From positions 1 through 51,506 of the forward strand of contig CACPQA010000014.1 in the NCBI GenBank assembly GCA_902635965.1: DNA of 51,506 bases. Direction: 5' to 3'. The DNA comes from an uncultured Bacteroidota bacterium. GTDB lineage: Bacteria > Bacteroidota > Bacteroidia > Flavobacteriales > Flavobacteriaceae. The first letter of the stretch is position 1; every line of letters starts with the position of its first letter. A program made the position numbers and the translations under genes. Shown here piece by piece: positions 17,608-25,842 of this stretch. A model generated the notes under the pieces. The model saw nothing but the letters and a program-made list of their open reading frames with translations. It was not told where the DNA came from and did not search any database.

Positions 17608-18096
17608 TTATTTGTTTTGAGCCTCTGTGTATGCTGCAATTTCCATTTTTTCGATAGCTTCATCAAAATATCCTTGGACCACAACAATTTTTCCATTCTC
17701 CCATTTATAATCAAAGTGTGCTCGATTAGAGTACTCCTTACCTGTTGTCTTTCCTGTTCCAGTCCATGTTAACCATGCATTTGACCATATTTCACCACTT
17801 GCAAAATAATTAGTATGCACATAAACGTCTTTGAGTTCTATATTATTATACAACATATCATGATGAGCTTTAAACCCAGCAGTTAAATTTTCAAAACCAG
17901 TAATTTCAGTATTATTAAATCTACTAATGACATCATCAATGTAATATTGAGAAACTTCAAAGTCATTATTTTCATATTTTTCAAATAACATCTTAATATT
18001 TGAGGAAAGTTCATCATCAGTCTTTATTACTGACTGTTTTGTTTCATTACATCCAAGTAATGATATGCACAAGAAAATTGTTAAAAGTTGTTTCAT
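17608..18096 (-). CDS. NTF2-like lipoprotein
   Basis: 162 residues with a lipoprotein signal (MKQLLTIFLCISLLGC). After the Cys and a short linker come a helix (NIKMLFEKYENNDFEVSQYY), then the NTF2-like sheet including SGEIWSNAWLTWTGTGK and HFDYKWENGKIVVVQGYFD. The Trp-rich block is shared with 13501-13971. The fold suggests a small-ligand pocket. No catalytic assignment is possible. It has the leader motif at 18105-18117 and the duplicated 31-nt element further upstream, and a strong terminator downstream, so it is a monocistronic unit. Confidence 0.78.
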   Translation of the reverse strand: MKQLLTIFLCISLLGCNETKQSVIKTDDELSSNIKMLFEKYENNDFEVSQYYIDDVISRFNNTEITGFENLTAGFKAHHDMLYNNIELKDVYVHTNYFASGEIWSNAWLTWTGTGKTTGKEYSNRAHFDYKWENGKIVVVQGYFDEAIEKMEIAAYTEAQNK

Positions 18097-18104
18097 TTTA
18101 ATTG

Positions 18105-18117
18105 ATTTATGGTTAAT
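18105..18117 (-). promoter_or_regulatory. Leader motif ATTAACCATAAAT
   Basis: Minus-strand copy 8 nt upstream of the ATG at 18096. Further upstream TATAATTTGTATATTA resembles the Bacteroidota -7 element (TAnnTTTG) at a distance that would place the transcript start just before the motif. Confidence 0.55.
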
Positions 18118-18139
18118 ATGTTTTAATATACAAATTATA

Positions 18140-18170
18140 TGTCACTTATAGAATATCTCCTCTGTGGGAT
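18140..18170 (-). repeat. 31-nt duplicated element, copy 2
   Basis: Near-copy of 17454-17484, positioned directly upstream of the putative promoter of the gene starting at 18096. The rest of the gene-free stretch 18171-18374 shows nothing I can identify. Confidence 0.7.
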
Positions 18171-18374
18171 ACATTCTAAATCACTATAATTATTCACGTT
18201 TTACTAACGATAAAAAACTGTCAAAAAACACTTAAAGTATTAAATTTGACAAGTCAAAATTTGAATTTGATTTGTTCTTTTGAGTTAGTGTAATCTTGTA
18301 GCGTTATAATTTTTAAACGTTTTACAAAGGAAATGGAGTCAACCATGAAATCCTATAATCAAAGACATTAAAAG

Positions 18375-18400
18375 AAAAAACCCCTCATTAGATGAAGGGC
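18375..18400 (-). terminator. Terminator of the tRNA-Asn transcript
   Basis: On the minus strand: CCCTTCAT, loop CTA, ATGAGGGG, T6. One pair is a G-U that forms only in the minus-strand RNA, which supports the orientation. Another small hairpin (GTAGC/GCTAC, 18424-18439) sits between it and the tRNA 3' end. Confidence 0.85.
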
Positions 18401-18444
18401 TTTAAATGGTTGTCATCATAAGTGTAGCATAGCGGCTACGCTTG

Positions 18445-18518
18445 CTCCTCCTCTTGGGCTCGAACCAAGGACCCTCTGATTAACAGTCAGATGCTCTAAC
18501 CAACTGAGCTAAGGAGGA
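18445..18518 (-). tRNA. tRNA-Asn (anticodon GTT)
   Basis: On the minus strand the cloverleaf is complete. The acceptor stem TCCTCCT pairs with AGGAGGA. The D-arm is AGCTCAGTTGGTTAGAGC. The anticodon arm has loop CTGTTAA with anticodon GTT. The T-arm is CTTGG-TTCGAGC-CCAAG. The discriminator base is G and CCA is not encoded. Confidence 0.97.
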
Positions 18519-18796
18519 ATAAATACAAACTTAAAGGAATTAAAATTTAATTTTAAGTCCAGTAAATGGAAAGCAAATATAACATCAAATTTATATATAC
18601 AGCAACTAAATTATATTAAACTGTCAAGAGTTTAAAAATCACATTTCACTTTTTTTAAACAATTTTTTGTTATGTGAAAGAGTGGATTTTTAACAATTAA
18701 GCTTACAAAAAAATGATTGCAAAATGAAATTTATTTAATTCAGCCTAGGTATTCTTGGAAATTTCTTTTTATCTTGCGCGTTCTTTAAAAAAAAAT

Positions 18797-21715
18797 ATGA
18801 TGAGTAGATTAATTCAAAAATTAAGCTTTGCTTTGATTACAGCTTTACTAATTACAAGTAGTTACGCATATTCTCAGCAAGTAACTGGAAACGTTCAAGA
18901 TGAAGAATCGAATCCTATTCCAGGTGTTACAATTATAATTGATGGTACTGATGTTGGAACTACTTCAGACTTTGATGGAAATTTCTCTATTGATGCTTCT
19001 GAAGGTGACAATTTAACATTTTCGTTTATTGGTTTTCAAACACAAACAGTACCTGCAAGTCAAGACTTCATGACAATTGTGATGAGTTCAGAAGACACAA
19101 GGTTAGATGAAATTATTATAACAGGTTTAGGTACAAGTGTTAAAAGAAGAAACCTTGCTAATGCTGTAGGTACAGTTTCAAATGAAGAACTTGTAGGAAA
19201 AACTAATCAGGGGACTGTAGATGGAGCTCTTTATGGAAAAATTCCAGGAGTAAACATTACTTCTTCTTCAGGAGCTCCAGGTGGAGGATTTGCAATAAGA
19301 TTAAGAGGTATTTCTTCTATTAATGGTAACAATCAACCTCTTTTTATTCTAGATGGTGTTTATCTAAATAATAACGAGATTCCTTCGGGACTAAGATTTG
19401 CATCTGGTGCGAACAGAGGTAGCGAAGAAAATGCTCCGAATAGAATTGCAGATTTAGATCCCAATGATATAGAAAACATTGAAGTTTTGAAAGGGGCATC
19501 TGCCGCAGCTATTTACGGAACTAGAGCAAATGCTGGTGTTATTATTATAACAACTAAAAAAGGAAAGGCAGGAAAAACCAAAATTAATTTGACTCAAAAT
19601 ATAGGTTATGCTGAAATTTCGAACAGGCTTGGAATGAGAGATTGGACAGCAGCAAGTGTTGAAGCTGCCTTTGGAGCTGGAGAAGTTGCTAAGTATAATG
19701 CCGCAGTTGGTTCTTTTGGCTTAATAGACTATGAGGATGAAATCTATGGTAACAGGGGTATCATCTCGGATACAAAATTAAGTGTCTCTGGTGGTAATGA
19801 TAAAACTCAATTTTATGTTGGGACATCTTACAGGGATGAAGAAGGTATTATAAAACTGACCGGTTTCGACAGGTTTTCATTAAGAGCAAACATTGATCAC
19901 AAAATATCAAACACATTTGAAATATCTTCTTCTTCAAATTTTATTCAAGGACAATCTAGAAGAAGTTTTACAGGTAATGAAAATGAGGGTGGTTTAAGTT
20001 ACGGATACACATTAGCTTTTACAAGACCTTGGATAAATCTGTATCCAGATGCTTCTGGTAATTATCCTAATAATCCAAACTACGCTGGAAACCCATTATT
20101 CGTAAGAGACAAAGCCAGAAACGATGATGACAATAATAGATTAATACAAAGTTTAAAACTTACAACAAAAATTCTTGATAATGGTAAAGATAGAGTGAGA
20201 ATGGTTTGGAGTGGAGGACTTGATTTCTTAGCGAATGAAACATATGTATATGTTCCAGAAATTCATCAGGCTCAAAATGGTGGGGACAATGGATTTATTG
20301 GAGTTGGAAAAAATAATTTTAAGAATTACAATTTATTAGGTCTTGGTGTTTGGAATAGAGATGCATTAAATGGCGACCTTGCCCTAACTACTCAAGCAGG
20401 TGTATCATACTTAAAAAGAGACGCTGATGTAGTATTTAACCAAGCAACTCAGCTTATACCAGGTCAAACAACTCTAGGTCAAGGATCTGCCCAAGCAATA
20501 AGCCAAACCCAATCTGAAATTGAGGAATTTGGATATTTTGGTCAGATTGAAGGAAACTATAAAGATCAATTTATTGCCACCTTTGGGTATAGAGCAGATA
20601 AATCTTCTTTGAATGGTGATCCGAATAAATTTTATGGATTTCCAAAGGCTTCGTTGGCAGTTAACTTACAAAATTTTGGAAACTGGAATAGTAGCACCGT
20701 TGATCAGTTAAAATTAAGAGCTGCATACGGTGAGACTGGTTCTTCAGCTTCCTTTGGTTCTATTTTTACTAGTTTAAATTCAACTGCTGTTGGTGGTGTC
20801 GGTGGTTCTGCAATTGCTTCTTTAAGAGGTGATGCGAATATTGAACCAGAAACTTCTCAAGAACTTGAAGTAGGAGTTGATTTAAGATTTTTAGGTAAAA
20901 TTGGACTTGAATTAACCTACTATAACAGAAATGTTAAGGACTTAATTCTAAGCAGATCCCTACCAACCTCTAGTGGTTTTTCTAGAGAGACTACAAATTT
21001 AGCAGATCTTGAAAACAAAGGGTTTGAAGTTGGTATCAATATTGATGCTTATGACACTGACAGTTTTAGTTGGAATAGTGGAATCCAATTTTGGTTAAAT
21101 AGGTCAAAAATAACAAGGTTAGACGTTCCAGCCTTTCCCCAACCAGGTGCTGGTTTCGGTTTAGGACTCGGAACTTTCTACATCCAAGAGGGTCAACCTG
21201 TCACTCAACTTGCTGGTAATATTGGTGGCGTACCAACACAAATAGGTGATGTCGAGCCTGATTTTCAAGTATCTTTCAATAATAACTTTACAATTTCTAA
21301 AAATCTAGAAATTGGATTTTTAATTCACTGGAAAGAAGGTGGTGAAAATATCAACTTATCTAAGCTTTTAACTGATCTAGGTGGAGTAACTGCTGATTTA
21401 GATACGGCTGAAGGACAAGCTAGAGCATCTCTAGGTTTTGTTCCACAGCGTTTTATCGAGCCAGCTGCGTATATGAGATTAAGAGAGGCTGGAATATATT
21501 ATAATATTCCAAAAGACAAATTCTCATGGTTATCAGAGGACATAACAAACATAAGATTAGGATTAACAGGGAGAAATCTGTTAACAATAACTGATTATTC
21601 TAGTTATGATCCTGAAACTTCTGTTAATGGTGGTGCTGGGTTATCAAGTGGTATAGAAGTTACCCCTTATCCAAATTCAAGACAGTACTTATTTAGCTTA
21701 AACGTAAACTTTTAA
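18797..21715 (+). CDS. SusC/RagA-family TonB-dependent outer-membrane transporter
   Basis: The frame opens at a TTG at 18755, but the ATG pair at 18797/18800 directly precedes the signal peptide and is preferred, for about 972 residues. Domains: a carboxypeptidase-D-regulatory-like domain (VTGNVQDEESNPIPGV, with GTSDFDGNFSI-type end), the DEIIITGLGTSVKRR linker typical of SusC proteins, a plug domain with GALYGKIPGVNI and LRGISSINGNNQPLFILDGV, then a 22-strand barrel ending in an aromatic (LFSLNVNF). It imports oligosaccharides or peptides across the outer membrane with its SusD partner, whose ATG lies 10 nt downstream. The adjacent peptidase-like gene hints at a peptide substrate. Confidence 0.95.
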   Translation: MMSRLIQKLSFALITALLITSSYAYSQQVTGNVQDEESNPIPGVTIIIDGTDVGTTSDFDGNFSIDASEGDNLTFSFIGFQTQTVPASQDFMTIVMSSEDTRLDEIIITGLGTSVKRRNLANAVGTVSNEELVGKTNQGTVDGALYGKIPGVNITSSSGAPGGGFAIRLRGISSINGNNQPLFILDGVYLNNNEIPSGLRFASGANRGSEENAPNRIADLDPNDIENIEVLKGASAAAIYGTRANAGVIIITTKKGKAGKTKINLTQNIGYAEISNRLGMRDWTAASVEAAFGAGEVAKYNAAVGSFGLIDYEDEIYGNRGIISDTKLSVSGGNDKTQFYVGTSYRDEEGIIKLTGFDRFSLRANIDHKISNTFEISSSSNFIQGQSRRSFTGNENEGGLSYGYTLAFTRPWINLYPDASGNYPNNPNYAGNPLFVRDKARNDDDNNRLIQSLKLTTKILDNGKDRVRMVWSGGLDFLANETYVYVPEIHQAQNGGDNGFIGVGKNNFKNYNLLGLGVWNRDALNGDLALTTQAGVSYLKRDADVVFNQATQLIPGQTTLGQGSAQAISQTQSEIEEFGYFGQIEGNYKDQFIATFGYRADKSSLNGDPNKFYGFPKASLAVNLQNFGNWNSSTVDQLKLRAAYGETGSSASFGSIFTSLNSTAVGGVGGSAIASLRGDANIEPETSQELEVGVDLRFLGKIGLELTYYNRNVKDLILSRSLPTSSGFSRETTNLADLENKGFEVGINIDAYDTDSFSWNSGIQFWLNRSKITRLDVPAFPQPGAGFGLGLGTFYIQEGQPVTQLAGNIGGVPTQIGDVEPDFQVSFNNNFTISKNLEIGFLIHWKEGGENINLSKLLTDLGGVTADLDTAEGQARASLGFVPQRFIEPAAYMRLREAGIYYNIPKDKFSWLSEDITNIRLGLTGRNLLTITDYSSYDPETSVNGGAGLSSGIEVTPYPNSRQYLFSLNVNF

Positions 21716-21725
21716 TATTTAAAAC

Positions 21726-23042
21726 ATGAAAAATTTTAAAATCACAAACATAAGTAGGATAGTAGTTGTTTTGATGACAATACTAACCTTTACCGTATCA
21801 TGTACATTTGATGAAGAGTTTGATCCCAACAGACCAAGTTTAGAAGGGGTACTAACTGACGCATCAGAAAACCAACTTAATAATTTAATAGTCGGTGTTG
21901 AATCGGGTATGAGAGGTGGAGTTGCTGGTCAAACAGTACATACTGGAACTATGGCTCGCGAGCTTTACAAATTTGACGCTGATCCGCGAAACACGGGTGA
22001 CCTTCTGGGTGCTAATGGTGCTACTTTAGATAACAACTCGTTTTATTCGACTAGCGTTTGGGCAGCCAAATATAGAACTATCAAAAATGCAAATATTTTA
22101 TTAGAGGCTTTAGATAACACCAGTTCTGTTAGTGCCCAAAGTGCTTCAGGCTACAGAGGTTTTGCAAAAACTGTGGTTGCACATCAATTAATAATGTTGG
22201 TCAAATCTTACGGACGTGCACGTGTTGATGTAAGCGACCCCACAAACCTAGGCCCAATATTAGGTGAAAGTGAAGTTTTGTCTCAAGTCGTATCAATGCT
22301 AGACAATGCTTTGTCTGATCTTAGTGCTGCGGGTTCAAGTTTCTCTTTCCCGTTAGCTGGATTTGATGGGTTTGACACACCATCTACTTTTTCTCAGTTT
22401 AATAGAGCTGTAAAAGCTGTTGCACTTGTTTACGCTGGAAATAAAAGTTCTGCATTAACTGCCTTAAATTCTTCGTTTTTTAACTTAAATGGAGATTTAA
22501 CGACTGGTCCTAAACATGTATTTAGTTTGTCTGCCGGAGACGTTACAAATGGATTATATAAAATTATTGATAACAACGGTGATCAAATAATAGTTCACAA
22601 CAGTTTTATTGCTGATGCTGAAGTGGGTGACAAACGAGTTACTGACAAGACTATCGTCAGATCAGACCCTACAACCCAGGACGGTCTAAATGGGACACAC
22701 CAAACTAAATTATATGCCACTAACATATCACCGATTGATATTATTAGAAATGAAGAGTTGGTCCTGTTGTACGCAGAAGCTAATATTCCTTCTAATCCTA
22801 CTGAAGCTATAAAAGCTTTGAATGTTATTAGATCATCTGCTGGACTTTCAGATTATAGTGGCGCAAGTACTGAATCGGCTCTTGTTGATGAGTTACTTAA
22901 TCAGAGGAGATATTCGTTCTGGTGTGAAAATCACAGAATGTATGATTTAAGGAGATATGGAAAATCTGCTTCCTTACCAATTGATCGCCCGGGAGACCAA
23001 GTATTTAATATCATTCCAATTCCTTTAACTGAGAATGAATAA
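21726..23042 (+). CDS. SusD/RagB-family surface lipoprotein
   Basis: 438 residues with a lipoprotein signal ending at Cys26 (LTFTVSC). The family helical TPR-like N-terminal half is followed by the characteristic C-terminal segment with NEELVLLYAEANI, ALNVIRSSAGL, LLNQRRYSFWCENHRMYDLRRYG and a final IIPIPLTENE. SusD caps the SusC pore from the cell surface and binds substrate. It is directly downstream of susC in one transcript and ends at a strong hairpin. It is shorter than polysaccharide-type SusDs (about 500-550 residues), which would be compatible with a small ligand. Confidence 0.93.
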   Translation: MKNFKITNISRIVVVLMTILTFTVSCTFDEEFDPNRPSLEGVLTDASENQLNNLIVGVESGMRGGVAGQTVHTGTMARELYKFDADPRNTGDLLGANGATLDNNSFYSTSVWAAKYRTIKNANILLEALDNTSSVSAQSASGYRGFAKTVVAHQLIMLVKSYGRARVDVSDPTNLGPILGESEVLSQVVSMLDNALSDLSAAGSSFSFPLAGFDGFDTPSTFSQFNRAVKAVALVYAGNKSSALTALNSSFFNLNGDLTTGPKHVFSLSAGDVTNGLYKIIDNNGDQIIVHNSFIADAEVGDKRVTDKTIVRSDPTTQDGLNGTHQTKLYATNISPIDIIRNEELVLLYAEANIPSNPTEAIKALNVIRSSAGLSDYSGASTESALVDELLNQRRYSFWCENHRMYDLRRYGKSASLPIDRPGDQVFNIIPIPLTENE

Positions 23043-23052
23043 ATATTACAAT

Positions 23053-23084
23053 AAAAGCCAAGTTTAATAACTTGGCTTTTGTTT
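23053..23084 (+). terminator. Rho-independent terminator after the SusC/SusD pair
   Basis: AAAAGCCAAG, 8-nt loop, CTTGGCTTTT, then GTTTT. A 10-bp perfect stem directly after the SusD stop. It argues against reading the next gene from the TTG at 23079, which would lie inside the hairpin. Confidence 0.92.
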
Positions 23085-23099
23085 TATAAATTAATTTAT

Positions 23100-24107
23100 A
23101 TGAAAAAACTATTTTTTTTAATTTCTGTACTGCTAGTTGGTTGTCAAGGACCTAAAAGTCAAAATACTTATTTTGATTATTCTAATAAGGATGATAAGTT
23201 ATCTGGAGGTGTCAAAACAATTGAAATTGAAACTCCCTCTGGAAAGTTTAATGTTTGGACAAAAAGAATTGGGAATAATCCAACCAAAAAAGTTCTTTTA
23301 TTACACGGAGGGCCAGGCTTTGATCACCAATATTTTCAAGCAGTCGACTCTTATTTTCCTAAAGAATCTATAGAATACTATTATTATGATCAACTAGGAT
23401 CCAATAATAGTGATAATCCAAAAATAGAGTCACTTTGGACCACAGAAAGGTTTGTAGACGAAGTTGAGCAAGTTAGAAAGTCTTTAGGCTTGAATGAAAA
23501 CAATTTTATTATACTTGGTCATTCTTGGGGTGGAATTTTAGGAATTGAATACGCACTAAAATATCAAAAAAATCTAAAAGCCCTTATAATTTCAAATATG
23601 GTTCCATCTATTCCTGATTATATTGATTACGCAAATAATGTCTTAGCTCCCCAACTAGACCCAGATGTTTTAAAAAAAATAAGAGCTTTAGAATCTGCTG
23701 GTGATTACACAAATCCAGAATATTTTTCTCTGGTTGAAGAACATTACTATCCAAAACATGCATTAAGAATGCCATTAGAGGACTGGCCTGACCCAGTAAC
23801 TAGAAGCCAAAGTAAACTTAACTTTGATATTTATTTAAAAATGCAAGGGCCAAGTGAGTTTGGTGTGGTTGGTGATGCACTATTAAAGGATTGGGATAGA
23901 AAAAATGACCTAAAAAAAATAGAAATACCCGTACTTACAATTGGTGGAAGGTATGATACAATGGATCCAAAACAGATGGAATGGATGAGTAAAGAAGTTC
24001 AAAACGGGACTTACTTGTACTGTCCTGAAGGAAGCCATTGGAGCATGTATGATGACCAAGAAACCTACTTTAACGGAGTTGTGAGTTTTATTAATAATTT
24101 GCCCTAA
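23100..24107 (+). CDS. Proline-iminopeptidase-family (S33) lipoprotein
   Basis: 335 residues from the ATG at 23100, which begins a lipoprotein signal (MKKLFFLISVLLVGC, Cys15). Alpha/beta hydrolase signature: oxyanion motif HGGPG at 69-73, nucleophile elbow GHSWGG with Ser142, acid D286 (GGRYDTMD) and His313 (EGSHWSMYD). HGGPG together with GHSWGG is the mark of prolyl aminopeptidases and related tricorn-factor-like peptidases. As a lipoprotein next to SusC/SusD it may release N-terminal Pro or other residues from imported peptides. Confidence 0.88.
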   Translation: MKKLFFLISVLLVGCQGPKSQNTYFDYSNKDDKLSGGVKTIEIETPSGKFNVWTKRIGNNPTKKVLLLHGGPGFDHQYFQAVDSYFPKESIEYYYYDQLGSNNSDNPKIESLWTTERFVDEVEQVRKSLGLNENNFIILGHSWGGILGIEYALKYQKNLKALIISNMVPSIPDYIDYANNVLAPQLDPDVLKKIRALESAGDYTNPEYFSLVEEHYYPKHALRMPLEDWPDPVTRSQSKLNFDIYLKMQGPSEFGVVGDALLKDWDRKNDLKKIEIPVLTIGGRYDTMDPKQMEWMSKEVQNGTYLYCPEGSHWSMYDDQETYFNGVVSFINNLP

Positions 24108-24108
24108 A

Positions 24109-24669
24109 TTATTTCTTATTGTTCCAGTCCCAAAGGATTATTTCTCCAGGACTGTTGCCAATCAATACTTCTCCAATTTTTACAAAACCGCATTTTTTGT
24201 GAATTTTACTAGATCTTAGGTTTTTGTTGTCCACAGCTGTGACACAATATTTGTAATCAAAGTATTTACTTTTAAAAAAAGAATACATTTTTTCAACAAA
24301 TCCCATACCACGAATACTTTTATCTACACAAAGTTGTGCAACCACGATATAATTTTCAGAGGCTAGAAGAGTATCTTTGTATTTTTGTTTTTCAAATTTT
24401 ACAACCAGTTGATTTAGTACTTCATGTTCCTTTGATAACTCTTTGGTAACCGCCAATGCATAACCTACCACCTTTTCCTTTTTCAAAATTACTGCAGGGG
24501 AATTTTGATTGATTTCTTTTAAGTAAGAAATTGTGTATTCTGCGGTAAGAAATCCCTCAGCTTTTTTTTCCTCGGAAGAAAGATTCGTTTTTAAATTTCT
24601 TGTTTGTAAATTTTTTATGCCAACCAAGTCAAAGTCTGTAGATGCTAAACTTATTTTTACGGACCCCAT
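24109..24669 (-). CDS. GNAT-family N-acetyltransferase
   Basis: 186 residues, cytoplasmic. The acetyl-CoA-binding motif is the strand VVAQLCVDKSIRGMGFVEKMYSFFKS, with RGMGF as the Q/R-x-x-G-x-G/A loop, followed by CVTAVDNKNLRSSKIHKKCGFVKIGE, the classical NxRSxxxHxxxGF pattern. It should transfer an acetyl group from acetyl-CoA to an amine. The substrate is unknown. It converges on the peptidase gene with a 1-nt gap and is followed on the same strand, 32 nt away, by the propeller gene. Confidence 0.88.
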   Translation of the reverse strand: MGSVKISLASTDFDLVGIKNLQTRNLKTNLSSEEKKAEGFLTAEYTISYLKEINQNSPAVILKKEKVVGYALAVTKELSKEHEVLNQLVVKFEKQKYKDTLLASENYIVVAQLCVDKSIRGMGFVEKMYSFFKSKYFDYKYCVTAVDNKNLRSSKIHKKCGFVKIGEVLIGNSPGEIILWDWNNKK

Positions 24670-24701
24670 TGTAAATTGTAAAATTTATAATTTTCCATTT
24701 T

Positions 24702-25778
24702 TCAAATTTCTTTTTTCCAAAACGCGATTCCCCCTGCTTGCTTACCTACCTCTACTTTATCGACTAATTTTAAACTTTTAAGATCAATTACATCAACAAT
24801 TCCAGGCTCACCACCTTTACCCTCCACGGAAATAAAAGCATATCTACTGTCATTTGAAATTGCCACACCGTGCGGAACCGACGTTGAATTTTTTATCGTT
24901 TTAATTAATAAACCATCTTCAAGTTGCCAAATTGCAGTTTCACCACTTCCCTTTAAAGTTGCGATCATATACTTTCCATTTGGTGAGATTTCTACATTAT
25001 AAGGCCCCTTTTCTACTTTTATTCTCTTTGATATCATCCATTTATCAAGATTTACTTCAATTATTTCATTAGATCCATTCCCAGCAACATAAGCTAAGTC
25101 TTTTGTTGGATGAGGAATCACCCAAGTGGGTTTTACTACCGAATGATTCATTTGCTTTTCACTCATTTTCATTTTTGTATGATTTTTTCCGGAGTTTTTT
25201 TCTAAGTTCAGGATTCTACTAACGTTAAGAGATAAAGCATCTATCTCAAATAATTCTCCAGACATCATTGCAACAGAATATTGTTTCAGACCATCTTTGG
25301 ATATTCTTGATCCATGAGGCATACTACCAGTTTTAATTTTGGTAATTTCAGTCATTGTTTCAGCATCTATGACTGAAACAGAAGAAGGCTTCATGTTCCC
25401 GTGTAGATTAAAATTAACGCAATAAATGAACCTTGTAACCTTGGAAACTTCCATGGAGGCTGGGAAAAGGCCGAGAGTAGTTTCACCAATTACGGTATTA
25501 TCTTTTGTTGAATACTTAATTAACTTTCCAAAAGGATTACCGTGTGCCAGAGTCACATACCAAAAATCACCACTTGGGTCGACTGTAATCCCATGTGGCC
25601 CTTCTACCTCAGTTGGATAGAAACCAACATTTATTCGTTTAATCTCTTTAATCGAATTACCATCAAATTTAAGCAGTGAAACTGTATCATCAGATTCAGA
25701 AGCTACATACAGGTAATAGTTTTGAGCACTTAGAAAATTAATAGTCAAAAAAGAGAATGAAAGGTATAAGAATTTCAT
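24702..25778 (-). CDS. Secreted YVTN/YncE-type seven-bladed beta-propeller protein
   Basis: The frame opens at an ATG at 25823, but the ATG at 25778 begins the signal peptide (MKFLYLSFSFLTINFLSA-Q) and is preferred, for 358 residues. The rest is a chain of YVTN-type blades, such as VTVDPSGDFWYVTLAHG, VSVIDAETMTEITKIKTGSMPHGSRIS, YNVEISPNGKYMIATLKGS, PHGVAISNDSRYAFISVEG and VDVIDLKSLKLVDKVEVGKQAGGIAFW. Seven-bladed periplasmic propellers of this kind bind partners or cofactors. No enzymatic motif is seen. It is 64 nt downstream of the LVIVD gene on the same strand, so the two propellers are probably co-expressed. Confidence 0.87.
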   Translation of the reverse strand: MKFLYLSFSFLTINFLSAQNYYLYVASESDDTVSLLKFDGNSIKEIKRINVGFYPTEVEGPHGITVDPSGDFWYVTLAHGNPFGKLIKYSTKDNTVIGETTLGLFPASMEVSKVTRFIYCVNFNLHGNMKPSSVSVIDAETMTEITKIKTGSMPHGSRISKDGLKQYSVAMMSGELFEIDALSLNVSRILNLEKNSGKNHTKMKMSEKQMNHSVVKPTWVIPHPTKDLAYVAGNGSNEIIEVNLDKWMISKRIKVEKGPYNVEISPNGKYMIATLKGSGETAIWQLEDGLLIKTIKNSTSVPHGVAISNDSRYAFISVEGKGGEPGIVDVIDLKSLKLVDKVEVGKQAGGIAFWKKEI

Positions 25779-25842
25779 ACTCTTGTTAGACGTATTAATA
25801 AATTTTTCACAAAAGTTTCTCATATTTATCCTCTAGACTTTG

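Noticed and set aside
18755-18796. Upstream TTG start for the SusC gene
   Set aside because: The ATG pair at 18797/18800 directly precedes the signal peptide, while the extension is not a signal sequence.
23079-23099. Earlier TTG start for the proline-iminopeptidase-like gene
   Set aside because: It lies within the terminator hairpin after the SusD gene and would put extra residues before a good lipoprotein signal starting at 23100.
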